Shown here: piece after piece, positions 1 through 7,008 of the stretch
Layout: every line of letters starts with the position of its first letter
Numbering within the stretch: position 1 is the stretch's first letter
Assembly: GCF_003813905.1 (NCBI RefSeq)
Contig: NZ_RPFJ01000002.1
Location: 124,001 to 188,000 of the forward strand
Origin: Aureibaculum marinum
GTDB taxonomy: Bacteria > Bacteroidota > Bacteroidia > Flavobacteriales > Flavobacteriaceae
DNA: 64,000 nt
Direction of reading: 5' to 3'
Translations under genes and position numbers: made by a program
The notes under the pieces: model-generated
The model's database searches: none
Told to the model about the DNA's origin: nothing
The model's input: the letters and a program-made list of their open reading frames with translations, nothing else

Positions 1-1
1 T

Positions 2-418
2 GATTTCGTAGAAGACATGGAAACTGACCCTGACATACAACGTTTTAACTTTGCCAAATATAACGCCACACTAAAATTGCCAGCAAGAACAATACCTTCA
101 TTTAACATATGGGCAATTATTCCTAGACTCCCTTTTGATAGAAAAGGAACATTTAAGTTTAATGCATTAGATGAAACTAAATTATATGTAAAGAAAAATC
201 AGACCATCAATTATTTGGGCACTACTAATACCGATATTAATGGCAAAAAAATAAAACTTCACAAATTTGTACACCAAGGTAAAGGTATGTTACCTGCATA
301 CTACTGGGTTAGTGAAGATAGAGAATTGATGCAAGTATTATTGGATAATAAGTACACTTTTACAATAAGCTCAAAAGAGGCTGCTTTACAAACAGAAAAA
401 TCAGGTAAAAGTGAATAA
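2..418 (+). CDS. 3' end of an unrecognised gene (partial at window edge)
   Basis: The frame is open from base 2, so the ATG at 17 is probably internal and the true start lies before the window. The visible 139 residues are soluble and mixed in composition, with no signal peptide or membrane segment. Near the C-terminus a segment HKFVHQGKGMLPAYYWVSED is followed by a short hydrophobic strand, resembling the end of a beta-rich domain. I do not recognise the family. A terminator-like hairpin follows 30 bp after the stop, so this is probably the last gene of its transcript. Confidence 0.6.
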   Translation, partial: DFVEDMETDPDIQRFNFAKYNATLKLPARTIPSFNIWAIIPRLPFDRKGTFKFNALDETKLYVKKNQTINYLGTTNTDINGKKIKLHKFVHQGKGMLPAYYWVSEDRELMQVLLDNKYTFTISSKEAALQTEKSGKSE

Positions 419-448
419 TAAAATTATACATTAATAACACACTATTTG

Positions 449-480
449 AACCGAAGTAATAAAATTATTCTTCGGTTTTT
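449..480 (+). terminator. Rho-independent terminator
   Basis: AACCGAAG at 449-456 pairs with CTTCGGTT at 470-477. Pairing continues through AATAA/TTATT with a one-base bulge, leaving a tiny loop. A T-run at 476-480 and further T-rich DNA follow. It ends the transcript of the partial gene upstream. Confidence 0.8.
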
Positions 481-498
481 ATTTTAATATAAAAGCAG

Positions 499-783
499 TT
501 GAACACCAAATTAAAATATATTGTTATACTCTTTTTCTTTTTATTATTAAGTTTAATAATAACAACAGAAACTATTTGGAGGGTATGTTCCGTCTGCGGA
601 GTTCAAGATTTTGAACGTTACTTATTCGGAAAAAAAGTAGAATGGTTAAGTACTAGAGAAGTTGATGAATTTGGAAGCTATGCTCAATGGAAAGAAAAAC
701 ATAAAACCATATGCACTCACCAATGGATTTTGATTGATGAGTTTTCTTCTGAAGTACAAGAACATCTTAACAAGTTAAAATAA
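499..783 (+). CDS. Small single-pass membrane protein, unknown function, TTG start
   Basis: This 94-residue protein has no ATG near its start; TTG at 499 is the only start that keeps the hydrophobic segment (about residues 6-23), which acts as a signal anchor. The rest is hydrophilic and carries CSVCG just after the membrane segment and a single later Cys beside a His (ICTHQW). These could bind metal or form disulfides. The gene begins 19 bp after a terminator and a new transcript would be needed. I do not recognise the family; short membrane proteins with a CxxC are common in Flavobacteriia and poorly characterised. Confidence 0.55.
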   Translation: MNTKLKYIVILFFFLLLSLIITTETIWRVCSVCGVQDFERYLFGKKVEWLSTREVDEFGSYAQWKEKHKTICTHQWILIDEFSSEVQEHLNKLK

Positions 784-928
784 AAAATACAATCACTTTT
801 TAACTATATCTAGTATTTTTTGAAAAGGTCTATAAAAAAGCAACATGTATTTATCGAAAACATCAAAGCAAAATTATCAAATGGATTAAAATTAATTACC
901 TTTATCCTCTCAATTGATTAATAATAAA

Positions 929-1768
929 ATGAAATCAAATTATTTCCCCCTTTTTCTTTTAACTTTTACTTTATTTATTGGATGTAAAACTAGTCAAACT
1001 AGCACTCAAACCTACAAAAAAAACACTACTAATCAAGAGGTCAAAACACCAATTAGAGAATACTCTGTTTTAGCAACCTTATGGCAACAACATGCTGCTG
1101 AATATAGAGCTTTAACCTATCAAGCTTATAATATTGCCAAAATTCAATTAGAATCAATTCTTGCTAACTCTTCTAACACTACAAAACCCCTAGCTATTGT
1201 TACAGACATTGACGAAACGCTACTTAACAATAGTGCATTCAATGGCAAACTTATTGAACTAAATGAAGACTATACAGATTCTAGGTGGATTGAATGGGGT
1301 AAAGAAGAAAAAGCTGGAATAGTACCCGGTGCACTTGAGTTTTTTAACTATGCTAAAAGTAAAAATATAGAAATTTTTTACATTACCAATAGATTAGAAA
1401 TACAAAAAAACGAGACGCTTTCAAATTTAAAAAAATTAAACTTTCCTTATGCAGATGAGCAGCACTTATTACTAAAACAAGATACCAGTGGTAAAGAAAC
1501 TAGGAGAATTCAAGTTCAAAAAACTCATAATATTATAATGCTAATAGGTGATAACCTTTCTGATTTTTCACCGTTATTTGATAAAAAACCTACAAAAAAA
1601 AGGAATGAATTGGTTGATATTTTAAAAAATGCTTTTGGTACTAAATATATTGTATTACCAAACCCAATGTATGGCGATTGGGAAACTAAAGGTATCTTAG
1701 AAGGGAAATATAATTGGACTGATTTTCAGAAAGATTCAATCAGAAAAAGCAAAATTAAATCTTATTGA
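929..1768 (+). CDS. 5'-nucleotidase / acid phosphatase, lipoprotein e(P4) family
   Basis: HAD-superfamily phosphatase of the lipoprotein e(P4)/class C acid phosphatase type. The family dephosphorylates nucleoside monophosphates and other small esters at the cell surface or in the periplasm. The nucleophile motif is TDIDETLLNN, with Asp at about residues 93 and 95. Motif II lies in FYITNR and the later acidic motif in IGDNLSDF. The first 20 residues form a lipoprotein signal ending LFIGCK, with Cys as lipidation site. I chose ATG at 929 over an in-frame TTG at 914 because the signal peptide starts cleanly there. Length, about 280 residues, fits the family. The S1-domain gene starts 4 bp after the stop and is probably co-transcribed. 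Confidence 0.87.
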   Translation: MKSNYFPLFLLTFTLFIGCKTSQTSTQTYKKNTTNQEVKTPIREYSVLATLWQQHAAEYRALTYQAYNIAKIQLESILANSSNTTKPLAIVTDIDETLLNNSAFNGKLIELNEDYTDSRWIEWGKEEKAGIVPGALEFFNYAKSKNIEIFYITNRLEIQKNETLSNLKKLNFPYADEQHLLLKQDTSGKETRRIQVQKTHNIIMLIGDNLSDFSPLFDKKPTKKRNELVDILKNAFGTKYIVLPNPMYGDWETKGILEGKYNWTDFQKDSIRKSKIKSY

Positions 1769-1772
1769 TAGA

Positions 1773-2627
1773 ATGATAACTTTAGGTAAATATAACAAAC
1801 TAACTATTTTAGAAAAGACAGAGAATGGACTTATTCTAAAGGACAATACTAACGAAAAAGTTCTTTTACCAACTAAATATTGTCCTAAAAAGTATGAACT
1901 AAAAAGTGTTATTGAGGTATTTATTTATCATGATAATAAAGGTAAAAAAATAGCTACCACACAAAAACCAAAACTAGAACGGTATCAATTTGCATTGCTT
2001 CAAGTTGTTACATTAACAAAAGTTGGTGCTTTTTTAAATTGGGGGTTAGATAAAGATTTGTTAGTACCCTTTGGTGAGCAAAAAGAAGATATGATAGAAG
2101 GACGCTGGTATGTAGTCTACTTAGACGTTGATGAATCAACAAATAGACTTTTTGCCAGTAGTTATATAGAAAAACAACTACAAAATATAAATATTACCGT
2201 AAAAGAAGGACAAGAAGTTGAATTACTTGTTTATCAGAAAACCGATTTAGGTTATGTGGTAATTATAAATAATGAACATAAAGGACTTGTTTATAAAAAT
2301 GAAGTTTTTACAGATATTAATATAGGAGATGCCCTAAAAGGTTATGTAAAGAAAATTCGTGAAGACAAAAATATTGACATTTCTTTACAACCTATTGGAT
2401 ACAGAAAATTTAATGATGTCAATTGCAATTTGATATTGACTAAACTTAGTGAAAACAATCGTTTTTTACCCATTTCTGACAAAAGCTCTCCCGATAAAAT
2501 TTACGATAGCCTCGGAATTAGTAAAAAAGCATTTAAAAAAGCTATAGGATTCCTTTATAAACAAAAGGTAATATCTATTGAAGAAAATGGAATAAAATTG
2601 TTAAGTACAAAAAATAATAATCAATAG
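1773..2627 (+). CDS. CvfB-like S1 RNA-binding domain protein
   Basis: This 284-residue cytoplasmic protein has the CvfB/YitL layout: an N-terminal OB-like domain, S1-type RNA-binding repeats (one around residues 65-135 containing TLTKVGAFLNWGLDKDLLVP, another around 140-205 ending in IDISLQPIGYRK), and a C-terminal winged-helix-like region (about 215-284, SPDKIYDSLGISKKAFKKAI). The family binds RNA and influences gene expression; its exact role in Bacteroidota is unclear. It sits 4 bp after the phosphatase gene and converges on mutA, with only 7 bp between the stops. Family assignment is firm from the S1 pattern and domain order; biological role is not. Confidence 0.85.
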   Translation: MITLGKYNKLTILEKTENGLILKDNTNEKVLLPTKYCPKKYELKSVIEVFIYHDNKGKKIATTQKPKLERYQFALLQVVTLTKVGAFLNWGLDKDLLVPFGEQKEDMIEGRWYVVYLDVDESTNRLFASSYIEKQLQNINITVKEGQEVELLVYQKTDLGYVVIINNEHKGLVYKNEVFTDINIGDALKGYVKKIREDKNIDISLQPIGYRKFNDVNCNLILTKLSENNRFLPISDKSSPDKIYDSLGISKKAFKKAIGFLYKQKVISIEENGIKLLSTKNNNQ

Positions 2628-2634
2628 CAATATA

Positions 2635-4020
2635 TTATTCCTTATTTAAGCGTTTCTTCTCTAATTTTTCTGCTAACCTTTTCGCTATTATGGGTTTTAT
2701 TTTCGTTTTTCTTGGTTTAATTTTCATAAAAGGATAGAGTTCTATTTCAGATTTCATTTTATCAGTTTGGTTAATCTGCTTATTAATACCAAGTAAAGTA
2801 TTTACTCCTTTATCAAACTGCAACTGCTCTTGGGTAGCACTTTCTTCAATTTTACGCTGAATTTTACCTAATCTCAATTGCTTTAAAAATCCACCATTTT
2901 TTTCAATATCTTTAAATAAATTTAACGCTTTTTCTGCTATTTGTTTAGTTAATGTTTCAATATAATAAGAACCTTCTGTACTATTATTTACAGCATTAAA
3001 ATGACTTTCTTCTTGTAAAATTAAGAGTTGATTTCTAGCAATACGCTCTCCAAATTCATTTTTTTTACGAAAAACACTATCATAAGCAACATTAGAAACA
3101 AAGTCTGCTCCTCCCAACACAGCACTCATACATTCTGTAGTTGTTCGCAATAAATTTACATTGCAATCGTAAATGGTTTTATTACGTAAAGTAGGTTTTA
3201 CAAATAATTTGGCTTCTACTTTTATATTATACTTCTCAGAAATTAATGGCCATAAATATCTAAAAGCCCTAAGTTTAGCAATTTCAAAAAAATAATTGGT
3301 ACCAACAGTGAATAAAAACTGAATACTGTTGTATATAAATGGTATATTTTTAGCTGTGATAATATTTAAATACTCGCTACCTTGAGCCAACCCATATGCA
3401 ACTTGTTGAACTATGTTTGCACCTGCATTCTGATAAAGACTAGTGTTAACAGAAAGTACTGTTGTACTACCTGTTGCTTTTTTTAGTACAGTTTCTAGTA
3501 CTTCAACATCTTTTTTACTATTATTAAACCAATTTCCTGTTTTGGCTAGATTTCCAATAATATCAACATTTAAAAATATTTTAAACGCTAAGCTTTTATC
3601 AATTAATTCTATTAGAAAATCATCCGATAAAAAATTGAGTTTATAATGGATCTGAAGAGGCTCTTTATTCGTATTAAATTTTACTAATCCTTGAAGTAAT
3701 TTATCGACATCAAATTTTTTATTAGCCTCAAATTCAATGGAATTTGCTCCTCTCTTTAAAGCATCTTTAGCCAAAAAGTTGGCTGTTTTTTCATTAGAAA
3801 CAAAAATAGACTGACAAATTAAAAACGATCCATTTTTGGGATTAATATTCAAAAATTGAACATCATCATAATGATAAAAAGGTTTAACTTTTATCCCCTC
3901 ATTTGATTCCCAAACCAATAAGTCATTGTAATCTTCTCCCTTTAAATCAAATTGAATTTTCTGTTTCCATTGTTTAGAAGAGACTTGTTCAAATTCATTA
4001 AATAAAAAATTACTCATCAT
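2635..4020 (-). CDS. mutA: Methylmalonyl-CoA mutase small (beta) subunit
   Basis: 461 residues matching the small subunit of the heterodimeric B12-dependent methylmalonyl-CoA mutase, which interconverts methylmalonyl-CoA and succinyl-CoA in propionate metabolism. The N-terminus (FEQVSSKQWKQKIQFDLKGEDYNDLLVW) is diagnostic, followed by a TIM-barrel part with ITAKNIPFIYNSIQFLFTVG and a stretch with GSYYIETLTKQIAEKAL. The protein ends without the DxHxxG cobalamin-binding domain, as usual for short Bacteroidota small subunits, which support the catalytic large subunit. No large-subunit gene is visible in the window; it would have to lie elsewhere, since the downstream neighbour converges. The start ATG abuts the divIC stop, suggesting translational coupling. 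Confidence 0.9.
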   Translation of the reverse strand: MMSNFLFNEFEQVSSKQWKQKIQFDLKGEDYNDLLVWESNEGIKVKPFYHYDDVQFLNINPKNGSFLICQSIFVSNEKTANFLAKDALKRGANSIEFEANKKFDVDKLLQGLVKFNTNKEPLQIHYKLNFLSDDFLIELIDKSLAFKIFLNVDIIGNLAKTGNWFNNSKKDVEVLETVLKKATGSTTVLSVNTSLYQNAGANIVQQVAYGLAQGSEYLNIITAKNIPFIYNSIQFLFTVGTNYFFEIAKLRAFRYLWPLISEKYNIKVEAKLFVKPTLRNKTIYDCNVNLLRTTTECMSAVLGGADFVSNVAYDSVFRKKNEFGERIARNQLLILQEESHFNAVNNSTEGSYYIETLTKQIAEKALNLFKDIEKNGGFLKQLRLGKIQRKIEESATQEQLQFDKGVNTLLGINKQINQTDKMKSEIELYPFMKIKPRKTKIKPIIAKRLAEKLEKKRLNKE

Positions 4021-4338
4021 CTACTCTTTTATAGAATCGAAATCAATAATATAAATATCTTCATCTTTCCTTTTCATATTATATTCTTCTCTAGCAAACT
4101 TTTCTAAAGAATCTGGATCTTGTAAATTTTTAATTAATTTTTTATCTTTTTCTGCCTCAGACTTATAAAACTCTATTGTCTTTTCCAATTTATTTATTTC
4201 TTGATTTAATTCTCTATGATTTAAATAAGAATTTTCGTCAAAAAATAGCATCCAGATTAAAAATAATAATAAAATAATAACATATCTATTACTAAAAAAG
4301 CGAACTATTTTATTTTTTCTAAACTCGTTAAAAGTCAT
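4021..4338 (-). CDS. Septum formation initiator, DivIC/FtsB family
   Basis: A 105-residue bitopic protein with a short basic cytoplasmic tail, one transmembrane helix at about residues 17-35 (YVIILLLFLIWMLFF), then a coiled coil (about 40-75, heptads in NQEINKLEKTIEFYKSEAEK) and the typical C-terminal segment SLEKFAREEYNMKRKDEDIY. This is the DivIC/FtsB layout; the family helps assemble the divisome with FtsL and FtsQ. The gene lies between udk (3 bp upstream) and mutA (no gap), a common Flavobacteriia order, so all three are probably one transcript. Confidence 0.88.
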   Translation of the reverse strand: MTFNEFRKNKIVRFFSNRYVIILLLFLIWMLFFDENSYLNHRELNQEINKLEKTIEFYKSEAEKDKKLIKNLQDPDSLEKFAREEYNMKRKDEDIYIIDFDSIKE

Positions 4339-4341
4339 GTA

Positions 4342-4947
4342 TTATAATCTTTCATTAATAATAGTTCGAACAATATCAATAGCAACAGTATTGTATTTAT
4401 TATTTGGTATTATAATATCTGCATACTCTTTCATTGGCTCTATAAACTGCTCGTGCATTGGTTTTAATGTATTTTGATAACGCTGTAATACCTCATCCAT
4501 ATCTCGTCCTCTTTCAGCAATATCTCTTTTTAATCTACGGATAAGTCGTTCATCAGAATCAGCGTGAACAAAAACTTTTATATCCATCATATCACGTAAT
4601 TCTTTATTAGTCAGAATTAAAATACCTTCTACAATTAAAACCTTACTTGGATGTGTTTTAATAGTATCTTTTGTTCTATTATGCATTGCAAAAGAATACA
4701 CTGGCTGCAAAACTGTCTTTCCTTTTCTAAGTTGAGAAAGATGTTTTACCAATAAATCAAAATCAATTGCTCTAGGATGATCAAAATTTATTTTGGTACG
4801 TTCTTCTATAGCAAGACTATCGGTTTCTCTATAGTATGAATCTTGAGAAATTACAGTTACATCTTGATTAGGAATTTCGTTAATTATCTGATTAACAACT
4901 GTTGTTTTACCGCTTCCCGTACCTCCGGCAATTCCAATTACGAGCAT
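4342..4947 (-). CDS. udk: Uridine kinase
   Basis: 201 residues, normal length for uridine kinase, which phosphorylates uridine and cytidine with ATP or GTP in pyrimidine salvage. The Walker A motif GGTGSGKT is at residues 8-15. SQDSYYR and the FDHPRAIDFDLL segment are typical of the nucleoside site, and SDERLIRRLKRDIAERGR forms the lid region. First gene of the udk-divIC-mutA cluster on this strand. Confidence 0.95.
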   Translation of the reverse strand: MLVIGIAGGTGSGKTTVVNQIINEIPNQDVTVISQDSYYRETDSLAIEERTKINFDHPRAIDFDLLVKHLSQLRKGKTVLQPVYSFAMHNRTKDTIKTHPSKVLIVEGILILTNKELRDMMDIKVFVHADSDERLIRRLKRDIAERGRDMDEVLQRYQNTLKPMHEQFIEPMKEYADIIIPNNKYNTVAIDIVRTIINERL

Positions 4948-5011
4948 GAGTTTTATTTTTGATTAATAAGACACCTTTAAAGCAAGCAAATTTAACTAAA
5001 TACATGTGATT

Positions 5012-5422
5012 TTACTTCTCAATTTTTAAAACTTCTTCTTTTGTAAACATTTTATCATTTGTATTGCCAAAATTATTGGTAATATAATTCATTACATCAG
5101 CAATTTCATTATCAGACAACCCCATAGGTGCCATTGTTCCATTATAAGTTATTCCGTTTACTATGATTGCTCCAGATTGTCCAAATTTGACTGCTTTTAT
5201 ACTTGCTTCTCTATTATTTATTAAATAATCTGATAGAGCCAATGGAGGTGTTACATTTTCAACTCCCTTACCATCAGGCATATGACAATTCATGCAAAAA
5301 TCTTCATAAACGAGAGCTCCACGCTCTATACTTTTTTTAAAATTTTTACCTTTCTCTTTGCTTTGCCCAAAAACGAGCACTGAAGATAAAAACAACAAGC
5401 AAAAAGATATAAACCTAATCAT
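5012..5422 (-). CDS. Secreted c-type cytochrome
   Basis: 136 residues with a cleavable signal peptide (about 1-19, ending VLVFG) and one haem c site, CMNCH at residues 43-47. The distal axial Met is probably in the APMGLSD region. Class I cytochrome c fold. Its start codon overlaps the stop of the PQQ-type sugar dehydrogenase by 4 bp, so the two are translationally coupled. I infer that it accepts electrons from that dehydrogenase and passes them to the respiratory chain. Confidence 0.88.
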   Translation of the reverse strand: MIRFISFCLLFLSSVLVFGQSKEKGKNFKKSIERGALVYEDFCMNCHMPDGKGVENVTPPLALSDYLINNREASIKAVKFGQSGAIIVNGITYNGTMAPMGLSDNEIADVMNYITNNFGNTNDKMFTKEEVLKIEK

Positions 5423-6546
5423 AATTTGGAAACAATTTTTACGATTCCTAAATTCTCAATACCTACGTAAATATAACCATCTGGACCTTGTCTTACACTT
5501 CTAACACGACCTAAGCCTTCAAACAATTTTTCTCTTTTAATTACTTTATCCTTATCTAAAACTAATCTTTCTAGGTATTGAAATTTAAGAGATCCTACTA
5601 ACAAACTACCTTTCCAATCAGGATATTTATCAGAAGATACTATTGCAAAACCACTTGGAGCAATAGATGGCACCCAATAAAACAATGGCTGTTCCATTCC
5701 CGGTAACGAAGTATGCTCTGTAAAAGAAGTACCACTGTAATTTATACCATAACTTATTTTAGGCCAACCATAATTTAATCCTTTTTTAATAATATTAATT
5801 TCATCACCTCCTTGTGGACCATGCTCATGTGTCCAAATTTCTCCTGTTGTTGGATGTTTAAACATTCCTTGAGGATTACGATGTCCAAAAGAATAAATAG
5901 CTTTTTTAGCATTAGGTTCATTTACAAAAGGATTATCTGTTGGTATTGTACCATCATCATTAAGACGGTAAATTTTACCACCATCTCTAGTAATATCTTG
6001 TGGATTTTCATCACGATTACCACGATCTCCTACTGAAAAATAAAGAAAATCATCATTATCAAATGCTAATCTAGAACCAAAATGTTGCCCTTTAGTAGTG
6101 TTTGGTTCTGCTTTATACAACAATTGATTATTAACTAGTTTATTGCCGTCTATTTTGGCTCTCATTATTGCCGTATTACCTCCATTTCCTTCGCCTTGTT
6201 CTGAAGCATAAGAAAAATAAATCCATCCATTCTCTTTATATTTTGGATGTATAATTACATCTAACAATCCGCCTTGTCCTCTATTATAAATTTCAGGAAG
6301 ACCTGTTATCTTTATTTTTTTATTATTTTTAAATAGAATAAGTTCTCCAGATTTTTCTGTAATAAGAATACTGCTGTCTGGTAAAAATGTAATTCCCCAT
6401 GGAATATTTAAGTCCTTTACTACTAATTCTGTAGTATAATTTAAGTTTTTAGGATTTTCAACTTTTACTTCAGACTCAACCTGTTGGGCACAAGAAACAA
6501 AGCTTATTGTTATAAAAATAAGAAGAAAAGATATGTGATTTTTCAT
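5419..6546 (-). CDS. PQQ-dependent aldose sugar dehydrogenase (glucose/sorbosone dehydrogenase family)
   Basis: 375-residue exported six-bladed propeller dehydrogenase. The N-terminal signal looks like a lipoprotein signal (SFVSCAQQ, Cys about residue 19). Family landmarks are LNIPWGITFLPDSSILITEK at the start of the propeller, YRLNDDGTIPTDNPF, YSFGHRNPQG and IWTHEHGPQGGDEIN, which hold the PQQ/Ca-binding and catalytic His region. The family oxidises aldoses to lactones in the periplasm. The next gene, in 4-bp overlap, is a cytochrome c that likely takes the electrons. No PQQ biosynthesis genes are in this window. The exact sugar cannot be told from sequence. Confidence 0.87.
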   Translation of the reverse strand: MKNHISFLLIFITISFVSCAQQVESEVKVENPKNLNYTTELVVKDLNIPWGITFLPDSSILITEKSGELILFKNNKKIKITGLPEIYNRGQGGLLDVIIHPKYKENGWIYFSYASEQGEGNGGNTAIMRAKIDGNKLVNNQLLYKAEPNTTKGQHFGSRLAFDNDDFLYFSVGDRGNRDENPQDITRDGGKIYRLNDDGTIPTDNPFVNEPNAKKAIYSFGHRNPQGMFKHPTTGEIWTHEHGPQGGDEINIIKKGLNYGWPKISYGINYSGTSFTEHTSLPGMEQPLFYWVPSIAPSGFAIVSSDKYPDWKGSLLVGSLKFQYLERLVLDKDKVIKREKLFEGLGRVRSVRQGPDGYIYVGIENLGIVKIVSKL

Positions 6547-6598
6547 AATGAGATTTTAATTTTTTTTACTAGGAACTAAAAATACAAATAAATCTGTA

Positions 6599-6628
6599 TT
6601 GTAACTATTAATAAAAACTATATATTTG
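6599..6628 (+). promoter_or_regulatory. Canonical Bacteroidota promoter for tRNA-Pro(TGG)
   Basis: TTG at 6599-6601, exactly 19 bases, then TATATTTG at 6621-6628. This matches the Flavobacterium consensus TTG-N19-TAnnTTTG. Transcription would start near 6635 and run into tRNA-Pro about 87 bases later, giving a 5' leader for RNase P to remove. Confidence 0.75.
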
Positions 6629-6721
6629 CAACCTCAAATTTTTAATGAATGTATTTCTTATAAAAATTTGTAAAATCTGAATTTCAATTTTAACAATTGT
6701 ATTTTTAGATTTTAAATTTTT

Positions 6722-6796
6722 CGGGGTGTAGCGTAGCCCGGTTATCGCGCCGCGTTTGGGACGCGGAGGTCGCAGGTTCGAATCCTGCCACCCCGA
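6722..6796 (+). tRNA. tRNA-Pro (anticodon TGG)
   Basis: Cloverleaf read by eye. The acceptor CGGGGTG (6722-6728) pairs with CACCCCG (6789-6795), with discriminator A at 6796. The anticodon stem CCGCG/CGCGG encloses the loop TTTGGGA with anticodon TGG. The T arm is GCAGG-TTCGAAT-CCTGC. CCA is not encoded. It is followed by a strong terminator. Confidence 0.97.
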
Positions 6797-6803
6797 CAAA
6801 AAA

Positions 6804-6837
6804 GCCTAAAAAATCAATGATTTTTTAGGCTTTTTTT
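6804..6837 (+). terminator. Strong terminator after tRNA-Pro(TGG), possibly bidirectional
   Basis: GCCTAAAAAATCA at 6804-6816 pairs perfectly with its complement at 6818-6830, and a run of seven T follows at 6831-6837. On the opposite strand the hairpin is also followed by a T-run, so it can stop read-through from the minus-strand adhesin cassette as well. Confidence 0.88.
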
Positions 6838-6949
6838 ATACTAAATCTCTAGTAAGTAAATTCTTTTATGCTCTAAAACTAAAGAGTTTAATATTTATTT
6901 CTATTCATTTTAATCAATACTTTATTAACTGAGCATTTACAAAAGACAA

Positions 6950-6994
6950 CTCTTCTTCTATAGCATGATTATTTTTTACTTTATAGAAGAAGAG
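6950..6994 (-). terminator. Hairpin after the OmpA-like gene, probable terminator
   Basis: A perfect 13-bp inverted repeat (6950-6962 with 6982-6994) with a 19-base AT-rich loop starts 14 bases after the OmpA-like stop. On the minus strand it is followed by TTGTCTTTTG. The U-tract is imperfect, and the bidirectional hairpin at 6804-6830 would back it up. Confidence 0.55.
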
Positions 6995-7008
6995 AAATAA
7001 ATACTGAT

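Noticed and set aside
914-928. TTG start for the e(P4)-type phosphatase
   Set aside because: ATG at 929 starts directly at a typical lipoprotein signal; the extra five residues are not needed.
6608-6799. 63-codon minus-strand frame across tRNA-Pro(TGG)
   Set aside because: It is the complement of the tRNA (SNLRPPRPKRGAITGLRY is a known false-protein pattern) and not a gene.
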